DNA from: Pseudoxanthomonas sp. GM95
Lineage (GTDB): Bacteria > Pseudomonadota > Gammaproteobacteria > Xanthomonadales > Xanthomonadaceae
Direction: 5' to 3'
DNA: 64,000 nucleotides
NCBI RefSeq assembly: GCF_900109775.1
Contig: NZ_FOAX01000004.1
Location: forward strand, 124,001-188,000
Under the pieces are notes generated by a model. That model was not told the origin of the DNA and made no database searches. It was given only the letters and a program-made list of their open reading frames with translations. Within the stretch, counting starts at the first letter, position 1, and every line of letters begins with the position of its first letter. Position numbers and translations under genes: made by a program. Shown in pieces: positions 17,412 to 26,011 of this stretch.

Positions 17412-17770
17412 GCGGACTCCTTGCGACGGACGATGCGCACACCCACGCCGCGCGCGGCCGGCACGGCCTGCGGCTTGGTCACGCGCAAGCTGAGCTGCTG
17501 GATTGGGAAATCGCGCAGCAACTGCGTGGCGATGGTGTCGGCCAGTGCTTCGACCAGGGCGAAGCCTGACTGCGTACAGATCGCCTCGATGGTCTGCGCG
17601 ATCACCGCGTAATCGACGGTGTCGGCCAGCGCATCGCTGCTGCCGGCGCTGCGCGTGTCGACGGTCATCTCCACGTCGAACACCAGCGGCTGGGTCGCGT
17701 CGCGCTCGAAGTCGTAGACGCCGATCAAGGCCTGCACCTGCAGGCCATCGATGAAGATCACATCGTCCAT
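17408..17770 (-). CDS. folB: Dihydroneopterin aldolase
   Basis: A 120-residue tunnelling-fold enzyme of folate synthesis that cleaves 7,8-dihydroneopterin. Seen: MDDVIFIDGLQVQALIGVYDFER (family start), VDYAVIAQTIEAI and FALVEALADTIATQLL with the active-site Glu, and the C-terminal VTKPQAVPAA (conserved KP). It is 9 bp after the tandem-receiver gene and overlaps the folK-like gene. Confidence 0.92.
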   Translation of the reverse strand: MDDVIFIDGLQVQALIGVYDFERDATQPLVFDVEMTVDTRSAGSSDALADTVDYAVIAQTIEAICTQSGFALVEALADTIATQLLRDFPIQQLSLRVTKPQAVPAARGVGVRIVRRKESA

Positions 17771-17779
17771 CGGCGTGTC

Positions 17780-18622
17780 TCAATCGTCCTGGCGCGGGCC
17801 GGCCATGCGGGCCAGGCGCAGCTGGAACAGCACCTTGGTCACCAGCAGGCGTTCTTCGATCGGCTTGAGCACCAGATCGTTGGCGCCCTGCTGCAGCAGT
17901 TCGGCCTGGTTGTCGCGGTTGCTGTCGCCGGTCATCACCAGGATCGGCAGGCGCCGCTTGCCGTAGGCGAAGTCCACGCGCACGCGCTGAATGATGTCCA
18001 TGCCGCTCAGCTCGCCCTTCAGGGTCACGTCGGTCAGCACCACGTCGAACTGGTGCTTGGACATGCCCAGCGATTCGGCCGTCAGCAGCGCGAAGGCGTC
18101 TTCGGCACGCAGCACGTGCACCACATTCAGGTCGTGGCGCTCCAGCATGCGCTTGGTGGTCTCGGCGACCACGCGGCTGTCTTCCACGTACAGCACCGTT
18201 GAGCCGGGCAGCGGCTCGGGCTGCACATAGCCGTGGATGAAGGCCGCCAGCGCCTCGTGGCCCAGCGCCTTGTCGAAATAATCGGTGACGAACTCGGTGA
18301 AGCGGCGCTCCTCAAGATGCGCCTGGGCTTCGCCAGAGACCACGATCACCGGCACGTAGGCCTGGCCGGCCGTTTCGCGCACGGCGCGGGCCACTTCCAA
18401 GCCGCTGCCGCTCTTGAGCGACAGCGCCGTGGTGACCAGGTCGACCGGGCCCTCGGCCAGCGCCTTGCGCGCTTCGGCCAGGGTCGCGCACCCAATCACC
18501 TCGACCTGCGGCAGATCGCGCTTGAGGACGTCGGCGATGAGCTTGCGCACCATCTTGGAGCCATCCACCACCATGACGCGGGGTGTTTCGCTGATCAGGT
18601 GCCGCAGGTCTTGTGGGGGCAT
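17780..18622 (-). CDS. Tandem-receiver response regulator with a degenerate first domain
   Basis: A 280-residue protein made of two CheY-like receiver domains and no output domain. The first (about 14-130) keeps VVDGSKMVRK and a Lys at 118, but the phospho-acceptor position in DLVTTALSLKSG is Ala66 instead of Asp. The second (about 141-278) is complete: VEDSR acid pocket, Asp198 in VVLTDVTLKG, MTGDS and LVLKPIEE with the conserved Lys. The second domain should be phosphorylated, the first is likely a protein-binding pseudo-receiver. It sits 16 bp after ftsX and 9 bp before folB. Kinase partner and target are unknown. Confidence 0.85.
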   Translation of the reverse strand: MPPQDLRHLISETPRVMVVDGSKMVRKLIADVLKRDLPQVEVIGCATLAEARKALAEGPVDLVTTALSLKSGSGLEVARAVRETAGQAYVPVIVVSGEAQAHLEERRFTEFVTDYFDKALGHEALAAFIHGYVQPEPLPGSTVLYVEDSRVVAETTKRMLERHDLNVVHVLRAEDAFALLTAESLGMSKHQFDVVLTDVTLKGELSGMDIIQRVRVDFAYGKRRLPILVMTGDSNRDNQAELLQQGANDLVLKPIEERLLVTKVLFQLRLARMAGPRQDD

Positions 18623-18638
18623 GAAGGGCCAGAAAGGG

Positions 18639-19607
18639 TCAGGTGTCGGTCGGACGGGTCTGGCGCAGGTAGTGACCGGTCACCCACCACGCTCCGAGCC
18701 AACCGATGATCAAGGCCGCCACTAATACCAGCCCGGCGCGCGCCGGGTCCAGCCCGTCCAGGGCGAAGCTGCTGCCGTAGCTCTTGGCCAGCGCATCCAG
18801 CGGCGCGCGCAGGGCGATACCAGCGCCGATGACCAGGGCCAGCGCCAGCACGCCGGCGCCCAGGCCGTACCACGCGCCCAAATAGATGAAGGGCCGGCGG
18901 ATGAAGCCATCGGTGGCGCCCAGCAGCTGCAGCACGCCGATTTCCTCGCGCCGCGACTGAATGTCCAGGCGCACGGTATTGCCCACGACCAGCAGCGCGC
19001 CCAGGCCGAACAACGCCGCCAGCACCCAGGCCAGGCGCGTGCCGAAGTGCAGCCAGCCATCCAGGCGCTGGCGCCAGACCGCGTCGTGCTGGACCGTGTC
19101 GGCTTCGGGCAGCTGCTTGAGCGCGTCGGCCAGGGCGGCATCGTCGCCGCTGGGGATCACGATCAGCTGCGCGGGCAGCGGATTGTCGTCCAGTGCATCG
19201 ATCGCCGCATCCAGGCCGCTGAGCTTGCGGAAATCGGCCAGCCCTTGCTCCGGCGTGCGCAGCTCGACGCTGGCCACGTCACTGCGGCCGCGGACCTGCT
19301 CGGCCAGCGCCTGCGCGCGCTCGGCCGGCGTGTCCAGCTTCAGGAAGACATCCACCTGGCGCGAGGCCTGCACGTTGCCGGCGAAGTGCTGCACGTTGCC
19401 CAGCGCCAGCCACAGGCCCAGCGGTAGCGCGAAGGCCACCGCCATCACGCCGATGGTCAGCGCGGTCGACCACGGCCGGCGCACGGCGCGACCCAGGCTG
19501 GAGACAAAGCTGTAGAGATGCTGGTCCAGCCAGATCCCCACGCCCGAACGCGGGCCGGGCGCGCGGCGGTTGGGCTCGATCTTCGGGGTCGGCGCGGTGT
19601 CGTTCAT
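18639..19607 (-). CDS. ftsX: Cell-division permease-like protein FtsX
   Basis: A 322-residue inner-membrane protein, the membrane partner of FtsE. Topology: a cytoplasmic N-terminus, one membrane helix (about 50-70), a periplasmic loop (about 75-190), and three C-terminal helices. The FtsX signature QSRREEIGVLQLLGATDGFIRRPFIY is present between helices. FtsEX couples divisome assembly to cell-wall hydrolase activation. The ATG lies 36 bp after ftsE. Confidence 0.93.
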   Translation of the reverse strand: MNDTAPTPKIEPNRRAPGPRSGVGIWLDQHLYSFVSSLGRAVRRPWSTALTIGVMAVAFALPLGLWLALGNVQHFAGNVQASRQVDVFLKLDTPAERAQALAEQVRGRSDVASVELRTPEQGLADFRKLSGLDAAIDALDDNPLPAQLIVIPSGDDAALADALKQLPEADTVQHDAVWRQRLDGWLHFGTRLAWVLAALFGLGALLVVGNTVRLDIQSRREEIGVLQLLGATDGFIRRPFIYLGAWYGLGAGVLALALVIGAGIALRAPLDALAKSYGSSFALDGLDPARAGLVLVAALIIGWLGAWWVTGHYLRQTRPTDT

Positions 19608-19643
19608 GCGCGGCTCCCGGCATGCAGTGCGTAAATCATCAGG

Positions 19644-20330
19644 TCAGTCCGCCAGGTCGTCCGGCGAGATGTCGTCCATCAGCCGGCCGTGGTCCAGGAT
19701 CAGGGCGCGCTTGCGCATGCGCTTGATCAGCGCCAGGTCATGGCTGACCACCAGCACCGAGGTGCCGCGCTCGGGCATGGAGGCGAACAGCGACATGATC
19801 TCGGCCGCCAGGGTCGGATCGAGGTTGCCGGTGGGCTCGTCGGCGACCAGCAGCTGCGGCTCGGAGACGATCGCCCGGGCGATGCCCACGCGCTGCTGTT
19901 CACCGGCCGACAGCTGGGTCGGCAGCGCGCGCTCGCGATGGCCCAGCCCGAGCCGGGTCAGCACCTCGCGCACGCGCTTGCCGATGTCGCCGCGACGCTC
20001 GCCGCGCAGGATCAGCGGCAGGGCGACGTTCTCGGCCACGGTGCGGTCGGTCAGCAGGCGATGGTCCTGGTAGACCGCGCCCACGTGGCGGCGGTGCAGG
20101 GCGACGTTGCCGCCGCGCACCTTGAGCAGGTTGCGGCCGCCGAACACCACCGCGCCTCGGCTGGGCCGTTCGCTGAGGTGGATCAGCTTGAGCAGGGTGC
20201 TCTTGCCGGCGCCGGAGTGGCCGGTGACGAACAGCATCTCGCCTTCGGCCACCTCGAAGCTCACATCGGACAGGGCCTCGTGGCCACCGGGATACTGCTT
20301 GCTGACGTTTTCAAAGCGCAGGACGGTCAT
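19644..20330 (-). CDS. ftsE: Cell-division ATP-binding protein FtsE
   Basis: A 228-residue ABC ATPase. Walker A GHSGAGKST, Q-loop VYQDHRLL, signature LSAGEQQRVGIARA, Walker B LLVADEPTGNLD and the switch His in VSHD are all intact. With FtsX it forms the FtsEX complex. It is first gene of ftsE-ftsX-receiver-folB-folK-like, starting after the rhlB terminator, so its promoter should lie in 20331-20400. Confidence 0.95.
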   Translation of the reverse strand: MTVLRFENVSKQYPGGHEALSDVSFEVAEGEMLFVTGHSGAGKSTLLKLIHLSERPSRGAVVFGGRNLLKVRGGNVALHRRHVGAVYQDHRLLTDRTVAENVALPLILRGERRGDIGKRVREVLTRLGLGHRERALPTQLSAGEQQRVGIARAIVSEPQLLVADEPTGNLDPTLAAEIMSLFASMPERGTSVLVVSHDLALIKRMRKRALILDHGRLMDDISPDDLAD

Positions 20331-20400
20331 GGGCGGCGATTATGCCTATCGCGACGTGAGCGGTGGGCACCGTGCAGACCGACATCGCGCATCAGGCCGC

Positions 20401-20436
20401 CAAAACGAAAACGGGCCGCCTGCTGGCGACCCGTTC
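20401..20436 (-). terminator. Terminator after rhlB
   Basis: Read on the minus strand: stem AACGGG-T-CGCC, loop AGCA, GGCG-G-CCCGTT, followed by TTCGTTTTGGC. It starts 23 bp past the rhlB stop and separates rhlB from ftsE. Confidence 0.75.
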
Positions 20437-20458
20437 TTTAAGCTTCAACGCGAGGCGA

Positions 20459-22243
20459 TCAGCCGCCGACCAGCGACTTGATCTTGCGCCCCAGGCGGGT
20501 CAGGAACGAGTCGTTGGCACGAGCGGCGGCCGGCGCTTCGGCCGCGCGCGGCTTGGCAGCCGGGCCAGCGTTGGCGCGCGGCGGACGCGGCGCACCCTCG
20601 CCGTTGGTCGCGGCGTTGCCCGCCTGCTGGCCTTCGCCACCTTCCACCGGACGGCCATGACGACGGCGACGGCGCTTGCGGGCCGGCTTGTCGCCCTGCG
20701 GCGCCTGCGGATCGATCACCGCGCCCGTGCCCGGCGCAGCCGCCTGGGCAGGACCCGTCGCCGCAGCGACCAGCGGATCGCCCGCCGGCGGCGCGGTCGT
20801 GCCGGACGCATCGACCGGCTCGCTGCGCGGACGGCGCGGCGGACGCGGGCCGCGGCTGCCCGCGCCTTCGCCCGAACGCCCACCGCTGCGGCTACCTTCG
20901 CGCGGACCGCCACTGCGACCGCCCGGACCACTGGACGAACGCCCGCCGCCACGGCGCGCCTCGTCGGCGGCCTTCTGCTCGCGGGCTTCGCGGAAGATCG
21001 CGCTGACGCTTTCGGCTTCCTCGCCTTCCTCGGCCGCCGGCAGCGGCGCGCGCTCGGGGCGCGGAAGTGCGGTCAGCAGTTCGGCGGTGATCGGCTCGAC
21101 CGGGATCTTCTGCTCGATGTAGGCCTCGATGTCCGGCAGGCTCTGCGCATAGCGCTCGCAGGCGAAGCTGATCGCGTCGCCCTCGGCGCCCAGGCGCGCG
21201 GTGCGGCCGATGCGGTGCACGTAGTCCTCGGCATCGAACGGCAGGTCGTAGTTGTAGACGTGGCTGACGCCGTCGATGTGCAGGCCACGCGCGGCCACGT
21301 CGGTGGCCACCAGCAGTTCAAGCCGGCCGGCCTGGAATTGCTTGAGCAGGGTTTCGCGCTTCTTCTGCGGCACGTCGCCCGACAGCACGCCGACGCGGTA
21401 GCCGGCGCGTTCCAGCGCCCGGGCCACGCGTTCGACGAAGGCCTTGGTGTTGACGAACACCATCGTGCGCGCGCCTTCGCTGCGCGAGAGCAGGCCGATC
21501 AGCAGCGGGATCTTCTCGTCGTCGGCCGGCAGGTACATGCGCTGGCGCACGCGCGCGGCGGTGATGGTCTCGGCCTCGACGACGAGCTTCTCCGGCTCGT
21601 TCATGTGCTCGTAGGCCAGCTCCAGCACGCGATGGCTCAGCGTGGCCGAGAACAGCAGCGTCTGGCGGGTACCGCGCTCGGGCATGCGGCGCAGCAGGAA
21701 GCGGATGTCTTTGATGAAGCCCAGATCGAACATGCGATCGGCTTCGTCCATCACGCACATCTCGCAGGCGTGCAGGGACACCACCTTGTGCTGCTTGACG
21801 TAGTCGATCAGGCGGCCCGGGGTGGCGATGATCACGTCCACGCCCTGCTGCAGCAGTTCGCGCTGCTTGTCGTAGTCCACGCCGCCGTAGATCAGGGCAA
21901 AGCGCAGGCCGAGCTGCTCGCCGAACTTCATCGCATCCTTGTGGATCTGGATGGCCAGTTCGCGGGTCGGCGCCATGATCAGCGCGCGCGGGTCTTCCGG
22001 CTTGCGGTCGGCCAGCGCCGGGCGGGTCAACAGGCGGTTCATCACCGCGACCAGGAACGCCAGGGTCTTGCCGGTGCCGGTCTGGGCCTGGCCGGCGACA
22101 TCGCGCCCGGCCAGTGCCACCGGCAGGGTCAGCGCCTGGATCGGGGTGCAGCGGGAAAAGCCTGCCGCTTCCAGGCCCGCCAGGAGGTCCGGATGCAGCT
22201 CGAACGTGTTGAAGGTGACGTCAGTAAGGGGCTTGTCGCTCAT
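20459..22243 (-). CDS. rhlB: DEAD-box RNA helicase RhlB with long disordered tail
   Basis: A 594-residue DEAD-box helicase. Core motifs in order: Q-motif [13 protein letters not shown], motif [15 protein letters not shown], motif [10 protein letters not shown] (DEAD), SAT, and [12 protein letters not shown]. The core ends near residue 400. The last 190 residues are rich in Gly/Arg/Ser, then Pro/Arg/Ala, and look disordered; E. coli RhlB (about 420) lacks them. RhlB unwinds RNA for degradosome decay; the tail could bind RNA or RNase E. The ATG at 22243 is chosen because the upstream 25 codons are not conserved-looking. It diverges from trxA, as in E. coli, where rhlB, trxA and rho are also neighbours. 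Confidence 0.93.
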   Translation of the reverse strand: MSDKPLTDVTFNTFELHPDLLAGLEAAGFSRCTPIQALTLPVALAGRDVAGQAQTGTGKTLAFLVAVMNRLLTRPALADRKPEDPRALIMAPTRELAIQIHKDAMKFGEQLGLRFALIYGGVDYDKQRELLQQGVDVIIATPGRLIDYVKQHKVVSLHACEMCVMDEADRMFDLGFIKDIRFLLRRMPERGTRQTLLFSATLSHRVLELAYEHMNEPEKLVVEAETITAARVRQRMYLPADDEKIPLLIGLLSRSEGARTMVFVNTKAFVERVARALERAGYRVGVLSGDVPQKKRETLLKQFQAGRLELLVATDVAARGLHIDGVSHVYNYDLPFDAEDYVHRIGRTARLGAEGDAISFACERYAQSLPDIEAYIEQKIPVEPITAELLTALPRPERAPLPAAEEGEEAESVSAIFREAREQKAADEARRGGGRSSSGPGGRSGGPREGSRSGGRSGEGAGSRGPRPPRRPRSEPVDASGTTAPPAGDPLVAAATGPAQAAAPGTGAVIDPQAPQGDKPARKRRRRRHGRPVEGGEGQQAGNAATNGEGAPRPPRANAGPAAKPRAAEAPAAARANDSFLTRLGRKIKSLVGG

Positions 22244-22465
22244 GAATTCTCTTTGCGCCGCGGCGCAGGGGCGACGGCAGGCTGAAGGGGCGGAGGCGTC
22301 CGCTTGCATCGCCGGCACCCCGGTCGCAAACTGGCGACTCGATGCCGGGTGGTGCGACCTTGCCCTTGCATGTCAGGGCTTGATCAGGCCGCGAAACGCC
22401 CCATTTTACCGCATCCGGCGGCCATCTTCGGCCCCGCACCGCGAAAACTCCCTCGGAGACCTTAG

Positions 22466-22807
22466 ATGAGCGACAAGGTGACCCACGTCGGCGATGCCGA
22501 TTTCGATGCTGCTGTCCTGCAGTCCAGCGAGCCCGTGCTGGTGGATTTCTGGGCCGAATGGTGCGGCCCGTGCAAGATGATCGCCCCGGTCCTGGACGAA
22601 CTGGCCGACAGCTACAACGGCCGCCTGAAGGTCGTGAAGCTGAACGTGGACGACAACCGCGCGACGGCCATCAAGTACCACGTGCGCAACATCCCGCTGC
22701 TGCTGCTGTTCAAGGACGGCCAGGTCCAGGCGACCCAGGTCGGCGCCGTGGGCAAGGGCCAGCTGACCCAGATGATCGACAAGGCCATCGGCGCCGCAGC
22801 CGCCTGA
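22466..22807 (+). CDS. trxA: Thioredoxin 1
   Basis: A 113-residue thioredoxin with the active site [13 protein letters not shown] and the KLNVDDN strand. The cis-proline loop is [13 protein letters not shown], with Leu where Thr follows Pro in most TrxA. It reduces cytoplasmic disulfides. A CGGAGA ribosome site precedes the ATG. The 222-bp region to rhlB holds both promoters. The order rhlB<>trxA>rho matches enterobacteria. Confidence 0.95.
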   Translation: MSDKVTHVGDADFDAAVLQSSEPVLVDFWAEWCGPCKMIAPVLDELADSYNGRLKVVKLNVDDNRATAIKYHVRNIPLLLLFKDGQVQATQVGAVGKGQLTQMIDKAIGAAAA

Positions 22808-23033
22808 TCCGGCCGTTCCGGCGCGCCGCCCACGGCGCGCGCCGCCGCCTGAATCCGTTGCAACCCGCTGCCGGGCGTGCTTGAAGCCGTCCCGGCGCGG
22901 TGATAGTGTCCACCCCATCCGGCGCAGGGGATCCAAGCGCCGCACCCCTTCTGCAGTACCACTTCCCAGTCACTCCAGCCGCCCGCGCCTTTCGCCGCCG
23001 GCCGCTCGCAACCTCTCAGTGAGGAATCGCACT

Positions 23034-24884
23034 TTGTCCGACAGCAACGAAACCGGCGCAGCAACGGCCGAGAAGCGCGTGCGCAAGCCGCGCGTGGCCA
23101 AGACCGCCGCCACCAAGGGCGACGCTGGCGCACCGCAGGCCAACCTGGCCCTGGACACCGCGCCCCCGGCCGCGCCCGCCGCGCCGAAGCCCGCTCCCGA
23201 ATCTCCCGCGCCCGCGCCTGCACCCGTTGCAGCTGCGCCGCAGCCGCAGTCGCAGCCCGCGCCGTCGGCCGAAGCCCCGGCCCCGCGCAATGAAGGCGGC
23301 GACGCTGGCCCGTCTTCCGAGTCGCGCCAACAGCACACCAACGGCGGCGGTAACGAAGGCGGCAACGCCCAGCGTCCGCAGCACAACAACGGCCCGCAAG
23401 GTCAGGGCCAGGGCCAGAACGCCGGCGGCGGCAACAATCGCCGCGAGCGCTTCCGCAACCGCCGCGACCGCGACCGCGAGCGCAATGGCGGCGGCGGCGG
23501 CGGCGGTGGCGGCGGCAACAACAACCGCGGCTTCGGCGGCGGTGGCGATGGCTTCCCGGCCGACGGCGCCAACGAGAATTTCGTCCCGCGCCCGCATCCG
23601 CAGGTGCCGGAAGGCTTCCCGCAGTATTCGCTGAGCGACCTCAAGCGCATGCCGGCGTTCAAGCTGCTGGACATCGCCGACCAGCTGCAGATCCACGAAG
23701 GCGTGGCCCGCGCCCGCAAGCAGGACGTGATCTTCGCCCTGCTCAAGGTGCTGACCCGCCACGGCGAAGGCGTCGCCGCCGACGGCGTGCTGGAAATCCT
23801 GCCCGACGGCTTCGGCTTCCTGCGCGCGGCGGAAGCCAGCTACTTGGCCGGCCCGGATGACACCTACATCTCGCCCAGCCAGATCCGCCGCTTCAACCTG
23901 CGCACCGGCGATCACCTGGCCGGACGCATCCGCTTCCCGAAGGACGGCGAGCGCTATTTCGCGCTGTCGATCGTGGACACCATCAACGGTGAGCCGATCG
24001 AAGCCAGCAAGGGCAAGGTGCTGTTCGAGAACCTGACCGCCCTGTTCCCGCGCAAGCGCTTCACCCTGGAGCGCGGCAACGGTTCGTCGGAAGACATTTC
24101 CGGCCGCATCCTCGACCTGATGGCACCGCAGGGCAAAGGCCAGCGCGCGCTGATCGTCTCCCCGCCCAAGGCCGGTAAGACGATGATGATGCAGCAGGTG
24201 GCCACGGCCATCACGACCAATCATCCGGACGTGCACCTGATCGTGCTGCTGATCGACGAGCGCCCGGAAGAAGTGACCGAAATGCAGCGCACCGTGCGCG
24301 GCGAGGTCATCTCCTCCACCTTCGACGAGCCGGCCGCACGCCACGTGCAGGTCGCCGAGATGGTGATCGAGCGGGCCAAGCGCCTGGTCGAGCACAAGAA
24401 GGACGTGGTGATCATGCTGGACTCGATCACCCGCCTGGCCCGCGCCTACAACAACGTGGTGCCGAGCTCGGGCAAGGTGCTCAGCGGCGGCGTAGACGCC
24501 AACGCCCTGCACCGCCCGAAGCGCTTCTTCGGCGCGGCGCGTAACGTGGAAGAAGGCGGCTCGCTGACCATCATCGCCACCGCGCTGGTCGAGACCGGCT
24601 CGAAGATGGACGAGGTGATCTACGAAGAATTCAAGGGCACCGGCAACAGCGAAGTGCATTTGAATCGTCGCATCACCGAGAAGCGCGTCTATCCGGCGAT
24701 CGACATCAACCGTTCGGGCACCCGCCGCGAAGACCTGCTGATCGAACCGGAGCTGCTGCAGAAGATCTGGATCCTGCGCAAGCTGCTACACCCGATGGAC
24801 GAAATCGCCGCGATGGAATTCATGCTCGACAAGATGAAGAACACCAAGTCGAACGACGAGTTCTTCAGCTCGATGAAGCGCTGA
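23034..24884 (+). CDS. rho: Transcription termination factor Rho with extended N-terminus
   Basis: A 616-residue Rho, about 200 longer than E. coli. The TTG at 23034 is preferred: GTGAGGAA lies 8 bases upstream and the protein then reads MSDSNETG, like other xanthomonad Rhos. Residues about 20-190 form a low-complexity region, first Ala/Pro, then Gly/Asn/Arg with a (GGC)n tract. This is followed by the Rho N-terminal domain (from [16 protein letters not shown]), the RNA-binding domain ([14 protein letters not shown]), and the RecA-like ATPase with P-loop [23 protein letters not shown] and the Q/R-loop region. It terminates transcripts as a hexamer. Confidence 0.95.
   Translation: MSDSNETGAATAEKRVRKPRVAKTAATKGDAGAPQANLALDTAPPAAPAAPKPAPESPAPAPAPVAAAPQPQSQPAPSAEAPAPRNEGGDAGPSSESRQQHTNGGGNEGGNAQRPQHNNGPQGQGQGQNAGGGNNRRERFRNRRDRDRERNGGGGGGGGGGNNNRGFGGGGDGFPADGANENFVPRPHPQVPEGFPQYSLSDLKRMPAFKLLDIADQLQIHEGVARARKQDVIFALLKVLTRHGEGVAADGVLEILPDGFGFLRAAEASYLAGPDDTYISPSQIRRFNLRTGDHLAGRIRFPKDGERYFALSIVDTINGEPIEASKGKVLFENLTALFPRKRFTLERGNGSSEDISGRILDLMAPQGKGQRALIVSPPKAGKTMMMQQVATAITTNHPDVHLIVLLIDERPEEVTEMQRTVRGEVISSTFDEPAARHVQVAEMVIERAKRLVEHKKDVVIMLDSITRLARAYNNVVPSSGKVLSGGVDANALHRPKRFFGAARNVEEGGSLTIIATALVETGSKMDEVIYEEFKGTGNSEVHLNRRITEKRVYPAIDINRSGTRREDLLIEPELLQKIWILRKLLHPMDEIAAMEFMLDKMKNTKSNDEFFSSMKR
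23487..23516 (+). repeat. GGC triplet run inside rho
   Basis: An almost uninterrupted run of GGC codons (with one GGT) encodes a poly-Gly stretch in the disordered N-terminal part of Rho. Slippage here changes Gly count by whole codons and would keep the frame. Confidence 0.7.
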
Positions 24885-24907
24885 GTTTCCAGCGCTTCCA
24901 TCGGCCA

Positions 24908-24938
24908 ACAAAAAGCCCCGCATTGCGGGGCTTTTTGT
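24908..24938. terminator. Bidirectional terminator between rho and the TonB-like gene
   Basis: A perfect 15-bp inverted repeat ACAAAAAGCCCCGCA / TGCGGGGCTTTTTGT with a one-base centre; A-run before and T-run after the GC stem. It serves both convergent genes. Confidence 0.9.
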
Positions 24939-24957
24939 CTATCGCGAGATTGCGGGA

Positions 24958-25815
24958 TCAGCTCGCGCCCAGCGGCGTCTTCAGCTGCAGGCCGGCGCCG
25001 ACCTGGCTGACGTGGCCATCGATGCCCGCGTCTACACCGGTATCGGCTGCCACATTCGGCTTGGCCCAGGGAATGAGGTTGCGAGGGCCAGGCACGTAGG
25101 CGCGCCACTTCACTTCTTCCAGTTTTCGAGGCTCACCCATGCTGTAACTGACCGGCACGCGCACCTGCCAGTAAGCATCGCCGACCGACTCGCCCCTGGT
25201 GGGCGGCACGAAGGTCCAGCCACGCGCGGCATCCATCGCGGATTTTTCGAACATCGCGCGCCACTTCTCCATGTTGCGCTCGCGGTCCACGACCTGCAGG
25301 TTGGTCTGCTCGGCGGCAACATCCTCCACGGTGCCATCACGGCCCACGCGCACCAGCAGATAGACGTCGCCGGCCACGCCATTCTGTGCGGCCGTCTGCG
25401 GGTAACGCGGCGGTGTCATCTTCGCGCTGCCAACGACTTCGCCCGGCTGCGGATCGCCTTCGAACTGTGCGCTGCGCACCGCCATTTCGTACCGATCGTT
25501 GTCCAGCTTACGTGCGACCAGTCGCAGGCTCATCTTCGAACGCGCACCGACCGCGTGGCCATCGCGCTCCACCGGATGGAACACCCAGGAAGGAATCGCC
25601 TGGTCCAGCAACTGCCGCGCTTCCGGCGGCAGGTCTTCCGGGTGATCGAAGCGATACGTCTCGACTTTGCCTTGCGGCGTGATCTCGATATCGCCGCTGA
25701 CCAGCATGCTGGCCTCGATCGTCTTGCGCACCGCGCTGGCTGTCTGCGCCTGCGCGCCTGCGGTCAACATCGACAGGGCGACCACCCATGCACCCATGTG
25801 CCAGATCCGTGCCAT
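24958..25815 (-). CDS. Periplasmic protein with a TonB C-terminal-like domain
   Basis: A 285-residue exported protein: signal peptide MARIWHMGAWVVALSMLTAGAQAQ, then an uncharacterised region (about 25-125), and a TonB C-terminal-type domain (about 130-220) with PPRYPQTAAQNGVAGDVYLLVRVGRDGTVEDV. There is no lasting membrane anchor or Pro-rich spacer, so it is probably not a classical energy transducer. The ATG at 25815 has AAGGAG 8 bases upstream; a GTG one codon earlier is possible. Function unknown. Confidence 0.75.
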   Translation of the reverse strand: MARIWHMGAWVVALSMLTAGAQAQTASAVRKTIEASMLVSGDIEITPQGKVETYRFDHPEDLPPEARQLLDQAIPSWVFHPVERDGHAVGARSKMSLRLVARKLDNDRYEMAVRSAQFEGDPQPGEVVGSAKMTPPRYPQTAAQNGVAGDVYLLVRVGRDGTVEDVAAEQTNLQVVDRERNMEKWRAMFEKSAMDAARGWTFVPPTRGESVGDAYWQVRVPVSYSMGEPRKLEEVKWRAYVPGPRNLIPWAKPNVAADTGVDAGIDGHVSQVGAGLQLKTPLGAS

Positions 25816-26011
25816 CACCGCGACTCCTTCGCATTCCAGAATGCGCCGAGCCTATGCCAGTGCCGCACGGGCGGCAACCCAAGTCCCGCCGCCCGCGCAT
25901 CCATGCCGTTGCCACACGCGCAGCACGGGACGTAACGCAGTGGCCCAGCGGCAGGCGCGGGAAGCTGTCACGGGCGCCGCATAATGAACGACGTTTTCCG
26001 GAGAATCCCCC

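Noticed and set aside
23487-23516. Phase-variable repeat in rho
   Set aside because: The unit is a triplet, so length changes do not shift the frame; on/off switching is not expected.
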